Positions 1-11,221 are shown, counted from the first letter of the stretch. The stretch: DNA of 64,000 bases from Lentinus brumalis (GCA_001792895.1 MARA01000015.1:62001-126000); one strand, 5' to 3'. Notes: a model not told the origin generated them from the letters alone. Translations and numbers: made by a program.

Positions 1-163
1 ACGCTCGAATCGCGTCCTGCCGACAAACAAAGTGGTTACGCTTCCTCCATTGTGCTGGCCGGCTTGGCCCTCGTAAACATTCTACGTGAACCTACGCTAA
101 TTATGAATGAGAACGAGATCAGATGATAGCCAGGTTTGAAAAGCGGGGAGCACACAAACACGG

Positions 164-1462
164 TCACAACCTGACGATGCTGCACCGCAGTATGCCACGA
201 CTCTCACATCCTTTCAACCGCTCCCTGATCCCGTTCTTCCACAGCGGGTCCGCAGCATCGTGCTCGCGGCCCGGACGCACCACAGTCCGCCATACCACCG
301 ATGTAAGGTCGAGATAGGGAGCAACGGCGAGCAGGTCGTCAAGCTGCAGTTTGCCGAGCTCGTCGAGCGCGGAGTCGCGACTTTGACTCTCGCACATGTG
401 CACAAACGTCAACTGTCTGATCGCTGTAGACCGCACATAGCGCAGAGCAGCGGCGACGAGGCGGATGTCTTCGTCCGTGAATGTCAGGTGCAGGCTTATC
501 AGTTGAGGAAAGCACGAAAGCCCTGTCGGGAAGCTACTCGTCAGAGGCGAAGCAGTGAGGGCCGGAGCGGCACTCGACATACCGGTGTAGTAATCCTCCC
601 TCGTTTGTTCATGAGGCACCTCGAGGCTGAGCTTCTGCAGGGACGCGCTCCAGCAGGGCAGGGTGAGGTCCCATCGCGACGCCCAGTAGGAGTCCCCATG
701 TCTCAACTGTCGGCGAGCATCCGTTAATGCTAGCACGGTCAGGTTCAATCGGTTGGAACTCACAGTGAGTGCCTTGAGGCTCTTCTGACTTCCAGTCTGT
801 GCGGGTCGCGCGGGCAGCCTTCCGAGAGATGTCACCGACACGCCGCGAAGCGACAACTCTTCGAGACAGACGAACTTCCCGGCAAGCTTGACGATGTCGG
901 CATACTCCTCAAACGATAGGATGCGCAGCGTAACCTTGGTCATCTGTCGGCACGAACAAGCGAGTGATAGAAGGAACGAGTAGATATGCGGGCTCGGGGG
1001 TGACTCTTCGTCCGACGACAGGCTGAACACTCCCGCCATGTCGGACTCCCGGAGGTTCGTCATCTGGGCGACAGCGCTAGCCTTGAGCGGAGGGGCCTTC
1101 ATATTGTCTACCGAGCCCCATGCTTGCAGAGAGGCCCAGAGCCTCCGGACGAGCGCACCCAGGTCCGCGCGACTTCGCAGTGTCCGACCGAACGACGAGA
1201 ACGCTTGGCGTCTTGAGAGGTACACCGTGGAATAGAGGTGCATCTGAGAGCGGGTGAGTGCACTTCGGCATGTGAGGGCGCAGCTATAGAGAGTGGCTTG
1301 ACGTTCCTCGCCCACCCCTTCCATTTCTGCAAAGCGGTCGAGCACGAGGAGGAAGAGGTCGAAAGGCAGGGGTTTGTCTCGACGTGAGTTTGAGATGGCG
1401 GTAGGTCGTTCCTGCTGACCTCGCGGTGCGGACGCGACGGGTTGTGTAGGGTTTCTTGACAT
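164..1462 (-). CDS. F-box/LRR-like protein (gene A)
   Basis: Putative substrate adaptor of an SCF ubiquitin ligase. After a short basic tail, residues about 25-70 carry an F-box-like motif (LPFDLFLLVLDRF, then YSCALTCRSALTRSQ and LYSTVYLSRRQ); the rest has leucine-rich repeat-like strands such as LEELSLRGV and LISLHLTF. The ATG at 1462 is preferred because the F-box follows at once. Two introns are inferred: 707-763 (57 nt; donor after an ACT codon, slightly atypical) and 523-582 (60 nt, GTATGT donor). The second matches the phase-1 intron of the paralogs and restores the family's G-L-S-x-F junction. Both introns are multiples of three and stop-free, so the locus also reads as one 432-residue ORF; spliced it gives 393 residues. 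A shared upstream element lies about 80 bp before the start. Family assignment is firm, substrate unknown. Confidence 0.8.
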   Translation of the reverse strand: MSRNPTQPVASAPRGQQERPTAISNSRRDKPLPFDLFLLVLDRFAEMEGVGEERQATLYSCALTCRSALTRSQMHLYSTVYLSRRQAFSSFGRTLRSRADLGALVRRLWASLQAWGSVDNMKAPPLKASAVAQMTNLRESDMAGVFSLSSDEESPPSPHIYSFLLSLACSCRQMTKVTLRILSFEEYADIVKLAGKFVCLEELSLRGVSVTSLGRLPARPAQTGSQKSLKALTVSSNRLNLTVLALTDARRQLRHGDSYWASRWDLTLPCWSASLQKLSLEVPHEQTREDYYTGMSSAAPALTASPLTSSFPTGLSCFPQLISLHLTFTDEDIRLVAAALRYVRSTAIRQLTFVHMCESQSRDSALDELGKLQLDDLLAVAPYLDLTSVVWRTVVRPGREHDAADPLWKNGIRERLKGCESRGILRCSIVRL

Positions 1463-1540
1463 ATTCTGCCGTTTTCTAGGAGATACGATGAACGTCGGAG
1501 TGAGAGGAGTGAAGATAGGAGTCGAGTCGTGCACAGTTTT

Positions 1541-1569
1541 CAGCCACAAGCGCGTTATTTACCTTTGTT
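1541..1569 (-). promoter_or_regulatory. Shared F-box upstream element, copy 1
   Basis: In the direction of gene A this ends with the 13-base core GCGCTTGTGGCTG, preceded by an AACA..GG..AAATAAC stretch. The same element, in the same orientation relative to the gene, precedes three other F-box genes (3538, 9476, 36540). It lies about 80 bp upstream of the ATG at 1462. It could be a transcription factor site, part of the core promoter or 5' leader, or a remnant of gene duplication. Confidence 0.6.
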
Positions 1570-1599
1570 ATTGCCGCCACAGCCGCGGTGATCTTCACG

Positions 1600-1940
1600 C
1601 AATGAAGGTTCGTTATGCGAGCGTCGATAGTTGAGACCTCAGACAAGCGGAGGTTGTGAATGGGCGTAGGTTTGCCAGCGCTGGAAGAGGGGACGAGGTA
1701 ATGGACAAGCGCACCGAGGTTCGAGCGTTGACGCGAAGGTGCGAAAGTGATTTCGCTTCTCGACATAGGAGTGACGATGCACCTCCGCAGGTCAGGGCGC
1801 AGCTACGAAAGGTGCTCCGACGATAACAGTGTCAACCTCTGCCTTTAGAGGATTAAGCGAAGCTGTCCAGCACGAGGTAGAAGAGAGCAAGATTTGTGGG
1901 TCGGTCGCGATGCTGAGGCGGTACGGAGTAGATTCAGCTT
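1600..1940 (-). pseudogene. F-box relic, N-terminal part
   Basis: Pieces of an F-box N-terminus can be read in shifting frames on the minus strand. Near 1870 there is LVLDSFA (compare LVLDRFA in gene A). Near 1790 there is SCALTCGGASS (compare SCALTCRSALT). Near 1700 there is NLGALVHYLV (compare DLGALVRRLW). Stops and frame changes lie between them and no leucine-rich part follows. It sits directly upstream of gene A, so it is probably a decayed tandem copy of it. Confidence 0.6.
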
Positions 1941-2179
1941 GTCCTTCAATATGAGAGATCGCTGAATAGGACAATACGTCGGCGTTGCATGTCGGGAGGC
2001 ATGGTAGGTAAGGTAGAGCCGCGACTCGCGAGCAGCCGCACGCGCTTCGTTACCTTATGTGGTCACACATAGCCACATGCCCGTCAGCACGAGTGGTTTG
2101 CTCGGACGAGCGACGGACTGAAATGCACGCCGTTGCACCAATACGTATATCAGGTACATATCGAGCTATGTACACTCTT

Positions 2180-3538
2180 CTAACCACCTAGAACCAGCAC
2201 AGACAGTAGATCAGAACTAGTCATGGAAGGCTCGAGCTGAAACGCAACAACATACCTGCGAGGTGAATGTTCAAACCGCCACCTGCCGACCAGTATCTTC
2301 CGCCTCGTGAGCCGTGCGAAGCATCGAGGTAAACCCGCAAGCCATACTTGCGCCTGTCCAAAGTTGCTGACGAAGCACCAGGTTACCATCGTGAGGGACT
2401 TGAAGGCCGGGCCGTCAAGTATCTCATCGAGCTTGAGGATCGCATACAGCTGGGGCATGTCATGGTTCATCTGGCAGTAGTGGACGACGCGGACTGTTCT
2501 CATGGACGTAGAGGTAATACTGCTAAGCACATAGGCGGCACCGCTGATGTCGAAGTCGGTGAAATGGAGGTCGATATGCGCAAGATGGGGAAGGGCGGAC
2601 AATCCTGTCGTTGAGGTCAGCTTGATGTTGGTTCACTTGGCGGCACGGAGTGGAACAGACCTGTGAGCTCGCTTTTATGAATTCCCTGCCAGTGGGCAAC
2701 TCGAAGGACAAGGCTTTGTACGGCGGCCCCCAATACAACTTCGTGAAATCCCAATAGGGGGTACGGTGCTCGTGCAGCAAGATCTAAAAGCGGGCCGCAG
2801 TCGTCAGCATCCACCTCAAGCCGGCCTGAGAGGAACTCACGTTCAAGATGCGAATCTTTGCAGGCAACGCCTTCTGGATATCGACCTTCGTAAGTCGCCC
2901 GATGTTCATCCACCTCACCCCTCCAACTCCAAGGTCTCGAGCGCGGGGAAGGCAGCGATGCAACGTACGAAGCCCGCGTGTTCCCCAAATTGCACCGTCC
3001 TCAGCCGCAGGCAGGTCAACTTCGGACATGAAGCCGCGAACGATTCGAAGAAGGCCTCGAGCACACTGAAATCCCTCGGCTCGTCGACGTCCCGGAGTAT
3101 GGTCTCGCGCAAACCACAAATGACGAGTTCTTGCAGGTTAGTCATGCTGCGTATCGCGTGAGATGATAGAGGGAGTTCATTCGCTAGAAGGCGGGACGCG
3201 TCGAGGTCCGCTGGAACAAACGTGGTATGGAGTGTCTTGACCATCAAAGCCAGCTCCGGGTTCCAAATCAGCGTTCTCCCGAAGTTCTTGAATTGCTGTC
3301 GTCGCGAGAGGACCACCGTGGCGTACAAGCGAACCCGGGACGGTCTGAGCATAGATTGGCAGCTCCGAGCGCATATACAAAGCGTCTTCCTGGCGTCGGA
3401 GGATGGTTCCAGGTTTCCGACAGTGTCGAGTATCAGTAGGACAACGTCGAGGGGTAAGGAGACAACCCCAGAGGCGAAGGGCGACTGTATCGACTCAGCC
3501 ATAGCCTCTGGAGCATACCGGGGCACGTCCAGCGGCAT
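2180..3538 (-). CDS. F-box/LRR-like protein (gene B), possibly frameshifted
   Basis: Starts at the ATG at 3538. The F-box motif LPLDVVLLILDTV, the cysteine-rich CICARSCQSMLRPSRVRLYA and VVLSRRQQFKNFGRTL are at residues about 28-90, followed by leucine-rich segments (LTCLRLRTVQF, LETLELEG). The middle exon ends in SLVLRVAHW..SELT. A phase-1 intron at 2605-2660 joins it to GLSALPHLAHIDLHF, as in gene D. A possible last intron starts at GTATGT after SPR near 2260. The frame is interrupted near 2915, where LELEG is followed by TGA while the family-like continuation (VRWMNIGRL) lies in another frame. Either a small indel has inactivated the gene or a short extra intron begins at the GTGAGG there. 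The shared upstream element lies 86 bp before the start. Confidence 0.65.
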
Positions 3539-3623
3539 GGCTCGTCGCTTGGAGGGAGGTTGGACGATGGTGGTTTCGGTTGGAAGAGTGCGCGGCGCTA
3601 CACGGAGACGGTGGTCCAGGATG

Positions 3624-3652
3624 CAGCCACAAGCGCGATATTTGTCCGTGTT
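3624..3652 (-). promoter_or_regulatory. Shared F-box upstream element, copy 2
   Basis: Read towards gene B, it contains CAAATATC followed directly by the core GCGCTTGTGGCTG, which is identical to the core upstream of genes A, D and the gene at 36540. It lies 86 bp upstream of the ATG at 3538. Confidence 0.6.
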
Positions 3653-3654
3653 TT

Positions 3655-4585
3655 CTTCACGGAAAGTGGCGGTCGCTATTGTCCAAGCTGCAACATTGTA
3701 AATGAGTGCTTAGAGACCACATGTGCTCGAGACCTATGGCGCGGAGTGCAGTCCGACCACGTAGGCGGGACAACTGAGCCGGCAGCCCGACCGCCATGTA
3801 TGAATCCGGTGAGCACGTACATTGTCTCCCTCTGTATAGATCCCCCTGGCGTAGTATCAAGATCTTCCACTTCTGATACAGGCGTGACGCTGGATGATCG
3901 GCTTTCAAGTGGATGAGTTCCCTGTACACTGTCATGGGTCTTAAACACGGGTAGATACCTTGCTCTTCGCAGCGGTTACAGTGCCAATTGAGTGGCCGTC
4001 CAAGACGTGACCATTGCGCACACTCACGACTACCGCCAGCCCGCATCGCAGGCAGGCGCGACTGGCATGGACTTCTGTGCTGTCGCAGCGTTATCCTATC
4101 TCCGCGGCGTACGGACACAACTGGTGCATACCTTCATCGCATCCGAGGAGTGACGAGAGGACGAAGCGTGTTGGGGCGTTGGCGGACATTATACTGGAGA
4201 CCGTGCGTAGGGGCCTGCGATGATCTCAAGTCGTCTGTGACGGGACGAGGGCATACCGGTAACCGTAGCAGGAGATCCGGGTCTTGACGAGCGAAACTCG
4301 CGCACGGCTTCATCGAGTCGTGACAACTGGCACTAACCTTTAGCTCATCATCCATATTCCGGCAATCCTCCGAGCTCCCAGTCAACCTCTCCTAAGTCTC
4401 CGGCAGGGACCGGCACCAGGTTGCAGAGTCCCGCTCGTGTTGCATGGACGATTTGCGCACCTCGCTTTGATGTATCGACAGTATTTGCCGATAGATAAAG
4501 CTTGGATAAAGCCCGGGCCATCTCCACGTGAGCGTAACGCTCTTCCAGCGAACTCCGAGCGTCGAGGATAGTCGATAAGCATCGG
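3655..4585. other. Intergenic interval, no gene seen
   Basis: Only short overlapping ORFs on both strands without recognisable motifs, and no paralog elsewhere in the window that I can see. Confidence 0.4.
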
Positions 4586-4593
4586 CTTCCAGT

Positions 4594-4934
4594 TAGGGCG
4601 TAGCACGGGTCGGGTACGGGTAACGAAAGGCCTACCCGTACCCGTACCCGTGCGGGTGAGATACCCGTGGGAGACGGGTACGGGTAGGGTAAGGTTGCGG
4701 GTGGGGGCCAAGTCCAATACTTTGCGACCCATGGAGGGTTGCGCGAACTGTGACCTAAGTCGACAGTTCAACCTTCCCGGTCCCGCTGTAGGGAGACAGT
4801 CCCGTTTCGGGGTGGAAAGTCACTGTCCCAGCGAAGGTTCTGTCCACGGGTAGAGGAAGGTCTACCCGTACCTGTACCCGCACGGGTTTCTACCCGTACC
4901 CGTGTCGGGTATACCCGACCCGTGCTACGCCCTA
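4594..4934. mobile_element. hAT-like non-autonomous element (MITE), 341 bp
   Basis: The ends are inverted repeats starting TAGGGCGTAGCACGGGTCGG on the left and, read in reverse complement, the same at the right end. The element is flanked by a perfect 8 bp direct repeat, CTTCCAGT (4586-4593 and 4935-4942). An 8 bp target duplication and a terminal YARNG pattern (TAGGG) are hallmarks of the hAT superfamily. The subterminal regions contain many ACCCGT/ACGGGT hexamers on both strands. No transposase ORF fits inside, so it must depend on an element elsewhere. The intact target duplication suggests fairly recent insertion. Confidence 0.8.
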
Positions 4935-4942
4935 CTTCCAGT

Positions 4943-5663
4943 ATCCAGACTGTCAGCACAGACAGAGCTTGCGCGGCGTCAAGAAACGTAAGACGGAGTC
5001 ATTGATCTAGAGAAGAGACATCTTCAGGAGTCGAGGCCGGTTGCTCGTGGTGGGCGGGAGTAGGAGTCGAAGTGGGCAGAGCGAACGGAAGCCGAGTGGT
5101 AGGCGCTTGAGATTCTCTGCATACGGAAGTACTTACTACAGGTCCTCCAGACTCGTGGATCAATCAGGCAGACTGGAAGCTCAATGTCTATCGTACGAGA
5201 TGATAACAAGAAGCGATGTATAGTACTCTACGGCGGCACTCTGTCACAACGAGTTGCGCGAATATGTTGACAACCTCCTCTCCTCCTCGAGCTCAGCCGC
5301 CGAGCCTCGCTGGGTACATAACTCAAACGGGCGACGAGCATGTCCTCCTCCGAAATCATAACAGCCTTGTGCTCCTATATTCGATGGCTCACACCGGAAC
5401 GCTTTCTGCGCAGTGCGTACACAAGACCGCTCCAAGACACGCCACACCGCACTTCTGAACGGCACGCGTCTCGCGTGCAAGTAGCTCCCCGGGCCCGTGT
5501 CCGTCCTTCTGCATAGCGGCGTACATCGAACGCCGGAACGTGGCGGTACCGTGAAGTGGGCCTAGTTGCGGACTGCCGTTCCGCCCGAACAGATAGGACC
5601 CATGAGAGGGCGGGTCGATGGAAAGCAAGTCGATATGATTGCGAGACGCGTCCGGAGCGCGCG
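4943..5663. other. Intergenic interval, no gene seen
   Basis: No ORF with family similarity. Short ORFs on both strands lack recognisable motifs. Confidence 0.35.
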
Positions 5664-7124
5664 CTACATCATACCGCGTGACAGCGGGGCGAGTGGTACG
5701 TATGAGAGCTTGAGATCAACGCGAGGTGCGTCGAACTTGCAAGAGAATATGGAAGCAGGGACTTCCGGGACCGAGCAATCGAGAGCGGCGCTGGAGATGC
5801 CAGGGACGGGTGAGTGCGCAATGACGGTCGTTGAACGACTTTGTGGCCGGGAGGCGGAGTAGTAGCGTACGAGCCCTGCCATACTAAGATTCTGCATGGT
5901 AAAGAAGAGCATGAGCTTGCGAGGAGATTCGTTAGACTGATAGTTCTGACCTTCAACGACGAACACTCCGCGCCGTGTCGCATTCGGCACCATTGCGCGG
6001 ATGTGATCTCCGAGTGCAACAAACTGGCGGACCCCCACGTGGCTGCAATTCCACAGAAGCCGTTCGAGACGACGCAGGGCCCCTTCGGAGAGAAGGCTGT
6101 CCAACTTGATTTGTCGGAATTTGGTCGCCACGAGGTCGAGCACCCGACCTTCGTCGAAGTTGTACCGGTGGTAGATGACATGACGCACAGTGATACGTCG
6201 AAGACTATCCGTGGCAAGGTACCGAATGACATCTGCTGTCAAGCCGAGCGGCCTGTCCAACAAGTCGAGTTCCAAGTATTCTAGACGAGGAAACAGAGAG
6301 GTACCTGCAAGACCCGTTGAGTCCCACGTGAACATACATCAAAAAGTTTCGCACTTACCTGAAATATTGACAATGACGCCTTGTGCCTCGTACCGATTTG
6401 CGACGACCGTCAGAGAGGTAACACGGGCACCCCATATTGGCAGCGAGAGATCCAAGGGGATGAACATCTCCAGCCACTGAAGGGATAGACGATCAGTGAT
6501 CATACTCCTATGAAGCTCCTGGGAGCTCACCGATAACGAGCGGAGATTGCGACAATGACCGGGATATGCTTTTGGGTCAGGGATAGTGTAGGATCTTAGC
6601 GAAGCTGCTTCGATGTAACAGTTCTCCAAAGTGAAGGATTGGACAAAAGGGAACGACCACACAAGGCGGATCATCTCAGCGAGGTTGGGGAAGCTGATCG
6701 ATGCGAAGGTGACGTCGGTGAGCGTAGTGAGCGAACCGAATAGCTTGAAGAAGGAAAAAACAATAGCCGAATTGTGGTAAGTATCCCTGCTGTTGCCCAG
6801 ACGCGCGAATTGGAGCCCCGTCAGTTGCGCCACGACATGAGGCGGCATAGGGAAATCATCTATTGCCCCATAGTCCATATAGATCGATAAGGTATTAACC
6901 ATGGCGGCAATATGCGTCGACTCGTGGATAGTACGCGTGAATGCCGACAACTCATCGACCGTGTGGCCGAGGTAGATATCGCCAAACAGTCGAGCTTGAG
7001 CGACTCGAGACAGGAGACGACATGTGAGAGCACAAGCTCGGAGAGTTGGTTGTGATTCAGGCTCATCGTCGATGGCGTCGAGGATGAGCAGGAGGATGTC
7101 GGTAGGTAGGGGAGTGGCAGACAT
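5664..7124 (-). CDS. F-box/LRR-like protein (gene C)
   Basis: The first ATG compatible with the family is at 7124, giving the F-box LPTDILLLILDAI and CALTCRLLSRVAQARLFG. Leucine-rich segments follow (VQSFTLENCYIE, LRSLSVSSQEL, LEMFIPLDLSLPIW). A GTAAGT intron at 6305-6358 (54 nt, phase 1) joins NIS to TSLFPRLEYLELDLL, the same place as the last long intron of the paralogs. After RRGVFVVE at about 5951 there is a possible GTCAGA donor, matching the position where relatives have a final short exon; without it the frame stays open to 5664, giving 468 residues, longer than gene D. The C-terminus is therefore uncertain. It is more diverged than genes A, B and D, and the shared upstream element was not found. 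Confidence 0.75.
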
Positions 7125-7249
7125 CGGAGTGTCGTGTCGGCGCCGAGTACCAGTGGTGGGACTTGGAAGTCCTGAAGCAAGGGGTCGCTCAGGAGCCGCT
7201 ACTGGCAGCGTGCCGAAGTTGCATCCGCGGTGTGACTGATTCACGTGCC

Positions 7250-8155
7250 TGTTATCCGTGACCAGTCGACGCTAAGTGTCCAACTCCCACCTCCCGCCAC
7301 CGTGTGCCGGATCTCGCTTGGTCCTTGATGCAGGGGCACCACCATACCGGGTTCGGCACGAAGTCCCGCTGTATGAAGCGGGTCTCTGAGTCGGGACTCG
7401 GCACCTCTACCGCCTTTTCTCCATACTACTGGATCGACTGTGCGATGTCCCCGCGGCCTTCGAGGATTATGCCAGTATGGCCCGCCTTGGGTGGCGCACA
7501 ATATTCTATGCTCCTCACGCATCGCGACCCCCATGCCACGGTACAGCGAGAGAAGTTCGAGTAGTGGATTGACTCCGGCGCATCTCTCCGTTGCCTCGAC
7601 GTCTCACCAGGAAGCATCGCTGACCGTGGATCTTCTAGAGCCTGCTTGCTCTCCGGCGCAACCCCGGAGAGGGCGCAATTGAGAGCGTCCGCAGGCCTCC
7701 AGAATGTCTTAATCACCATTGTTGCTGGCGGGGCGGCGGAAGACCAGGGACACCCGGCACGCAACGGGAAGGTGGCGACCTCCTAATGTTCATCCTGTAG
7801 TATTCCCTGTACGCGCTGCTTGTGAGCTTCAATGACGAGGATCGTACGCAGTAATTTGAAGGTAGCTGACGAACATGTTGAGTTCCTGTAAGGAGACCGA
7901 GTAGCATAGTGATGCGTCGACGGCATTGAAGCAGAGCTCAACTATCCTGCGAGGACGGCTGTATCTGTGTTCAAATCACAGGTGTCCCACGCTTACCCAA
8001 TTTACGAGTCTGTGGAGACGTGTCAACACGATAGAGAAGGACGATAAACTCACGGAAGAAGGAGCAGTCCCATCGACATTGTCGGACTTCAGCGTTAAGC
8101 GGACGAACTTCGAGCCTTTGAGCGACACTATGCCCATTCACGTTCTATCTAAGGA
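7250..8155. other. Intergenic interval, no gene seen
   Basis: About 0.9 kb between two F-box genes. No F-box, BTB or transposon pattern and no plausible splice-joined ORF was recognised. Confidence 0.35.
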
Positions 8156-8159
8156 ACAT

Positions 8160-9476
8160 CTACATCAGTAAAAGACCGATTCGCCACTCGGACGCTGTTC
8201 CAACAGAGCACGTCTCAGCACATAGCAGAAACAAATCAAGCGCAAGGCACGTACCTGGAATCTCCTGCAGCTCGCACACCAGTATGTTGCGCTTCGCTAG
8301 ACGAGAGAAGCACTTCGGAAGGCCTCGGAACCACTTCTTCACATCCGGTTCGCCGCTGAGCAAGCACCAGGTGAATCTGGTGAGGGACATGTACGGCGGC
8401 TCGGAGAGTATCTCGGCGAACCCGAGTCGTTCGTACAGCGTGGGGATATATCCACGCATGCGGGCCTCGTGGACTATACGGACCGTCTTGATGTTCTCGG
8501 ACCTGAGTTGACGAAGCGCGGCGGGAGCGCGACGTATATCATTATTCGCCAGATAAAGCTCGAAATGTCTGAGTTGCGAGAACGTCGATAATCCTGTCGT
8601 TTCCATCAGCAATCTCGACGGTGTTTCCCAATCTCAAAATGTACGCTCACCTGCGAACTCTCGAACATTGACTGTCTTATAAGGAATGTGCATGGTGAGA
8701 CTTTGTACCGAAGATCCCCAGGGAGGGAGCCGGTTGAAGTCCCAGAACGGACGACGGTGCTTATAGAGAGAGATCTGCAAATGGACGCGCGAGTTAGCAC
8801 CAAAACCCATTGAACACGGATGATTACTCACCTTCAAGCTATGCAATCCTGCACAGCACCCCTCAGCAGTATCGAGAGCCGCAAACTGACTGCCACTCGG
8901 ACCCCTCCAGGTCACGGAGTCCAACTCCAGGGTCTCAACGGCGGGAAACGCAGTGACGTGATATACGAAGTCGGCGTACGTCTGGAACTCGAGACGTTGA
9001 AGCCGGAGGAGCTTGATCTGTCGACATGAAGTTGAAAAGGACCCAATGAAGTTCTCGAGTAGTGCCGAACACATCTCATGGTCCGGGTCCTGACCCAAAC
9101 CACCGACTGTGAGCTTCCGCAAATTTGTCATGCCGCCAATCGCTTGGAGCGGTAGGGGAAGTTTGTCCACTTGCAGGGCTAGCACGTCATGCCACGCAGC
9201 GTACACACTCGTGTAGAGCTCCTTCACCATCGAAGCCAGTTCCGGGTTGCCAAGTAGTGCTCGCCCGAAGCCCTCGAATTCTCGTCGTCCGGAGATGAAC
9301 ACATCGGCGTACAAGCGGACTTGCGAGGGTCGAAGCATGGCTCTGCAGGTAAGAGCACATGAGCAGAGTGTCTCCCGGATTGTGTAGAACGAGTCGTCCA
9401 GTTCCTTGACGGCGTCCAGGATGAGTAGAATGATGTCAAGCGGTAAGGAGACGACACAGGGGGCGAGTGGCGGCAT
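8160..9476 (-). CDS. F-box/LRR-like protein (gene D), complete
   Basis: The best resolved member of the family. The ATG is at 9476. Inferred exons are 8832-9476, 8651-8774, 8255-8593 and 8160-8194, with introns of 57, 57 and 60 nt that have canonical ends (GTGAGT..TTGCAG, GTGAGC..GACAG, GTACGT..AACAG). The spliced frame is open and codes for 380 residues. The F-box is near the N-terminus (LPLDIILLILDAV, CALTCRAMLRPSQVRLYA, FISGRREFEGFGRAL). LRR-like segments follow (LRKLTVGGL, IKLLRLQRLEF, VETLELDSV), then the C-terminal LSTFSQLRHFELYL and VRIVHEARM. It is likely an SCF substrate adaptor. The shared upstream element is 118 bp upstream. Confidence 0.85.
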
Positions 9477-9593
9477 CTTCAACTCTGCTGGTCTTCGCAG
9501 CCGCGTTATCTTGTCTGGTAACGCTCAGGTTCGTCGCTTCCGCCAATGTATGAAGGTGGTTCAGGAGGAAGAGGTGGTGGATTTCAACAGGCG

Positions 9594-9624
9594 CAGCCAC
9601 AAGCGCGTTGTTTGTGTATGTTGT
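9594..9624 (-). promoter_or_regulatory. Shared F-box upstream element, copy 3
   Basis: In the direction of gene D it reads CAAACAAC followed by the core GCGCTTGTGGCTG. The core matches the other three copies exactly. It lies 118 bp upstream of the ATG at 9476. Confidence 0.6.
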
Positions 9625-9726
9625 GTTTGACGGCGAGCCCAGTGCAGCACGAGCGCCGTAACGTACGCGGTATCCCTGCTCGTCGTCGCCCTGCATCGTC
9701 GTCACCAAGGCATGCAATCACCGGGG

Positions 9727-10012
9727 TCACCCGGGTCCACGACCATTATCGCGGAGGCATAGCTCCATCAAATACTGCAAGAGCGTGCGCATGTTCGCAG
9801 AGACGAGACCACCTCGTATGCAGGAAGTTGCTTCGCGTAGACTTTCGAACATTGTTGGGCAGACGGCACGGACTGCGATTCGGAGGTCGTATACATTAGA
9901 GTTGACGGCAGCCGGTGGAGGAGTGCTGCAGGATGGGGGACAGAAGAATCCGTCTCCATATCGAATGAAGCCGGCGCTGAGGGAGAGGGACGGGACAGCG
10001 AGTACTGGCTAG
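9727..10012 (-). other. Possible coding fragment, unidentified
   Basis: An open frame without a clear start codon follows an acceptor-like CTAG at about 10012. It has a hydrophobic beginning (VLAVPSLSLSAGF) and segments such as YDLRIAVRAVCP and MRTLLQYLMELCL. It could be an exon of a small gene or chance. No family was recognised. Confidence 0.2.
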
Positions 10013-10072
10013 ATCTGAAGACAGGTTATCAGGTCTATGCACTCCATTACGGGACTGTAGCACTCACTAGCT

Positions 10073-11062
10073 TCACCGGTCGGTCTGAAGCGAGACATCC
10101 AACCCGGTCCACCAAATCTCCTTCGCTGCTCTCCACACAGATACCCGCTCATCGAGACAGCCGTCGCACCAGTTGCGCTCGAGCCTCAACTCCTCAATCA
10201 AGCGGACCACGTCGTCGACCGCGGCGATGTAGTCGTCAGGATCTTCATCGAACCAGTCAGCCACATCGCGCCCCCACGCGTCCGCGGCAGAATCGTCGTG
10301 TTGGCACTTGGGGCAAAGCGGAGCCTTCCGGGGATGCGAATTGAGGAGACAGGCCCATGCTTGACCGAGCTGCAGCTGCGCATCCTGCAGACGGGTCACG
10401 TCGGCATCGGGTAGGCCAAGTGTCCCCTTGCGCGGACCATAAATTCGATCCCAGAACGACCGCGTGCAGAGGAGGTGGTAGTACGCCGCTTTAAGCACCC
10501 CCGGAATGTCGTATTGTCGGGCGAGCGTGAGTACCGTGATGCTGTCTTCGACGTGGGTTGTGGAGACATAAGTGACGAAGAGCGGGTTAGCGCAGGGATG
10601 GAGAGCGGAAGGCCATAGCATCTCGATGTACTCTACTGCAAGTTTGCGGAGCGTCGCGCATGAGAGTGCGTCCGAGGCACGAAGAAGCGCGAACGCATTG
10701 CGAGCATTCATACCACGAGCGGCTTCCCTTGAGTTGGACCGGACCATCAGCACTCAAGCAACAGACAGACGACTAAGGGGCACAGGAAGAACTCACCGTG
10801 GCATATCTAGGTGCGTGAGGAAGATATCGAAGTCGTGTGGGATGACAACGGTAAGATTGTAGACATTTAAGCCGTTGTGCGTCCTTCGCTGCTTGGAGCA
10901 CGAGTGCGGTGAGGGTCCGGATCGTGTGTTTGTGTCAGCGAACACGTCTTTGAAGTAATGGCAGAACGCGGAAAGGCGCGAACGTGACAGCTTGTAGTCG
11001 GTCAACTGAATCTGAATCACGACATCTCCATCGGGATACCAAAATTGAGGAGATCGGCCCAT
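10073..11062 (-). CDS. BTB/POZ-like protein with C-terminal Cys/Trp module (gene E)
   Basis: Exon 1 (10797-11062) begins at an ATG followed by the BTB strand pattern FWYPDGDVVIQIQLTDYKLSRSRL and ends FDIFLTHLDMP. A phase-2 GTGAGT intron (10728-10796) leads to exon 2 (10073-10727), which begins EAARGMNARNAF and continues ALLRASDALSC, an alpha-helical region with LARQYDIPGVLKAAYYHLL, and the C-terminal cysteines LCPKC and NWCDGC before W..W..LD. The spliced product is 306 residues. The frame stays open upstream of the ATG, so more 5' exons may exist. BTB proteins often recruit substrates to cullin-3 ligases. The C-terminal module is shared by all BTB genes here and is not one I can name. Confidence 0.75.
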
Positions 11063-11221
11063 GAGGGATGTTTCCGTTGCACTGTCGCTGTTCGCCTTGA
11101 TCCGTGTTGGAGGGTGGAGCGGTTCAGATTCGAATTCGGATTCGGATGCAGATAAGACTTCCGATGAAACCTGGGACGAAGCACTTGTGAGCTGTGTAGA
11201 GCCCGAATAGAGGGTTTGAAC

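Noticed and set aside
4611..4925. ACCCGT/ACGGGT repeats as a telomere-like or CRISPR-like array
   Set aside because: They lie inside a MITE with inverted ends and an 8 bp target duplication; spacing is irregular and both strands are used.
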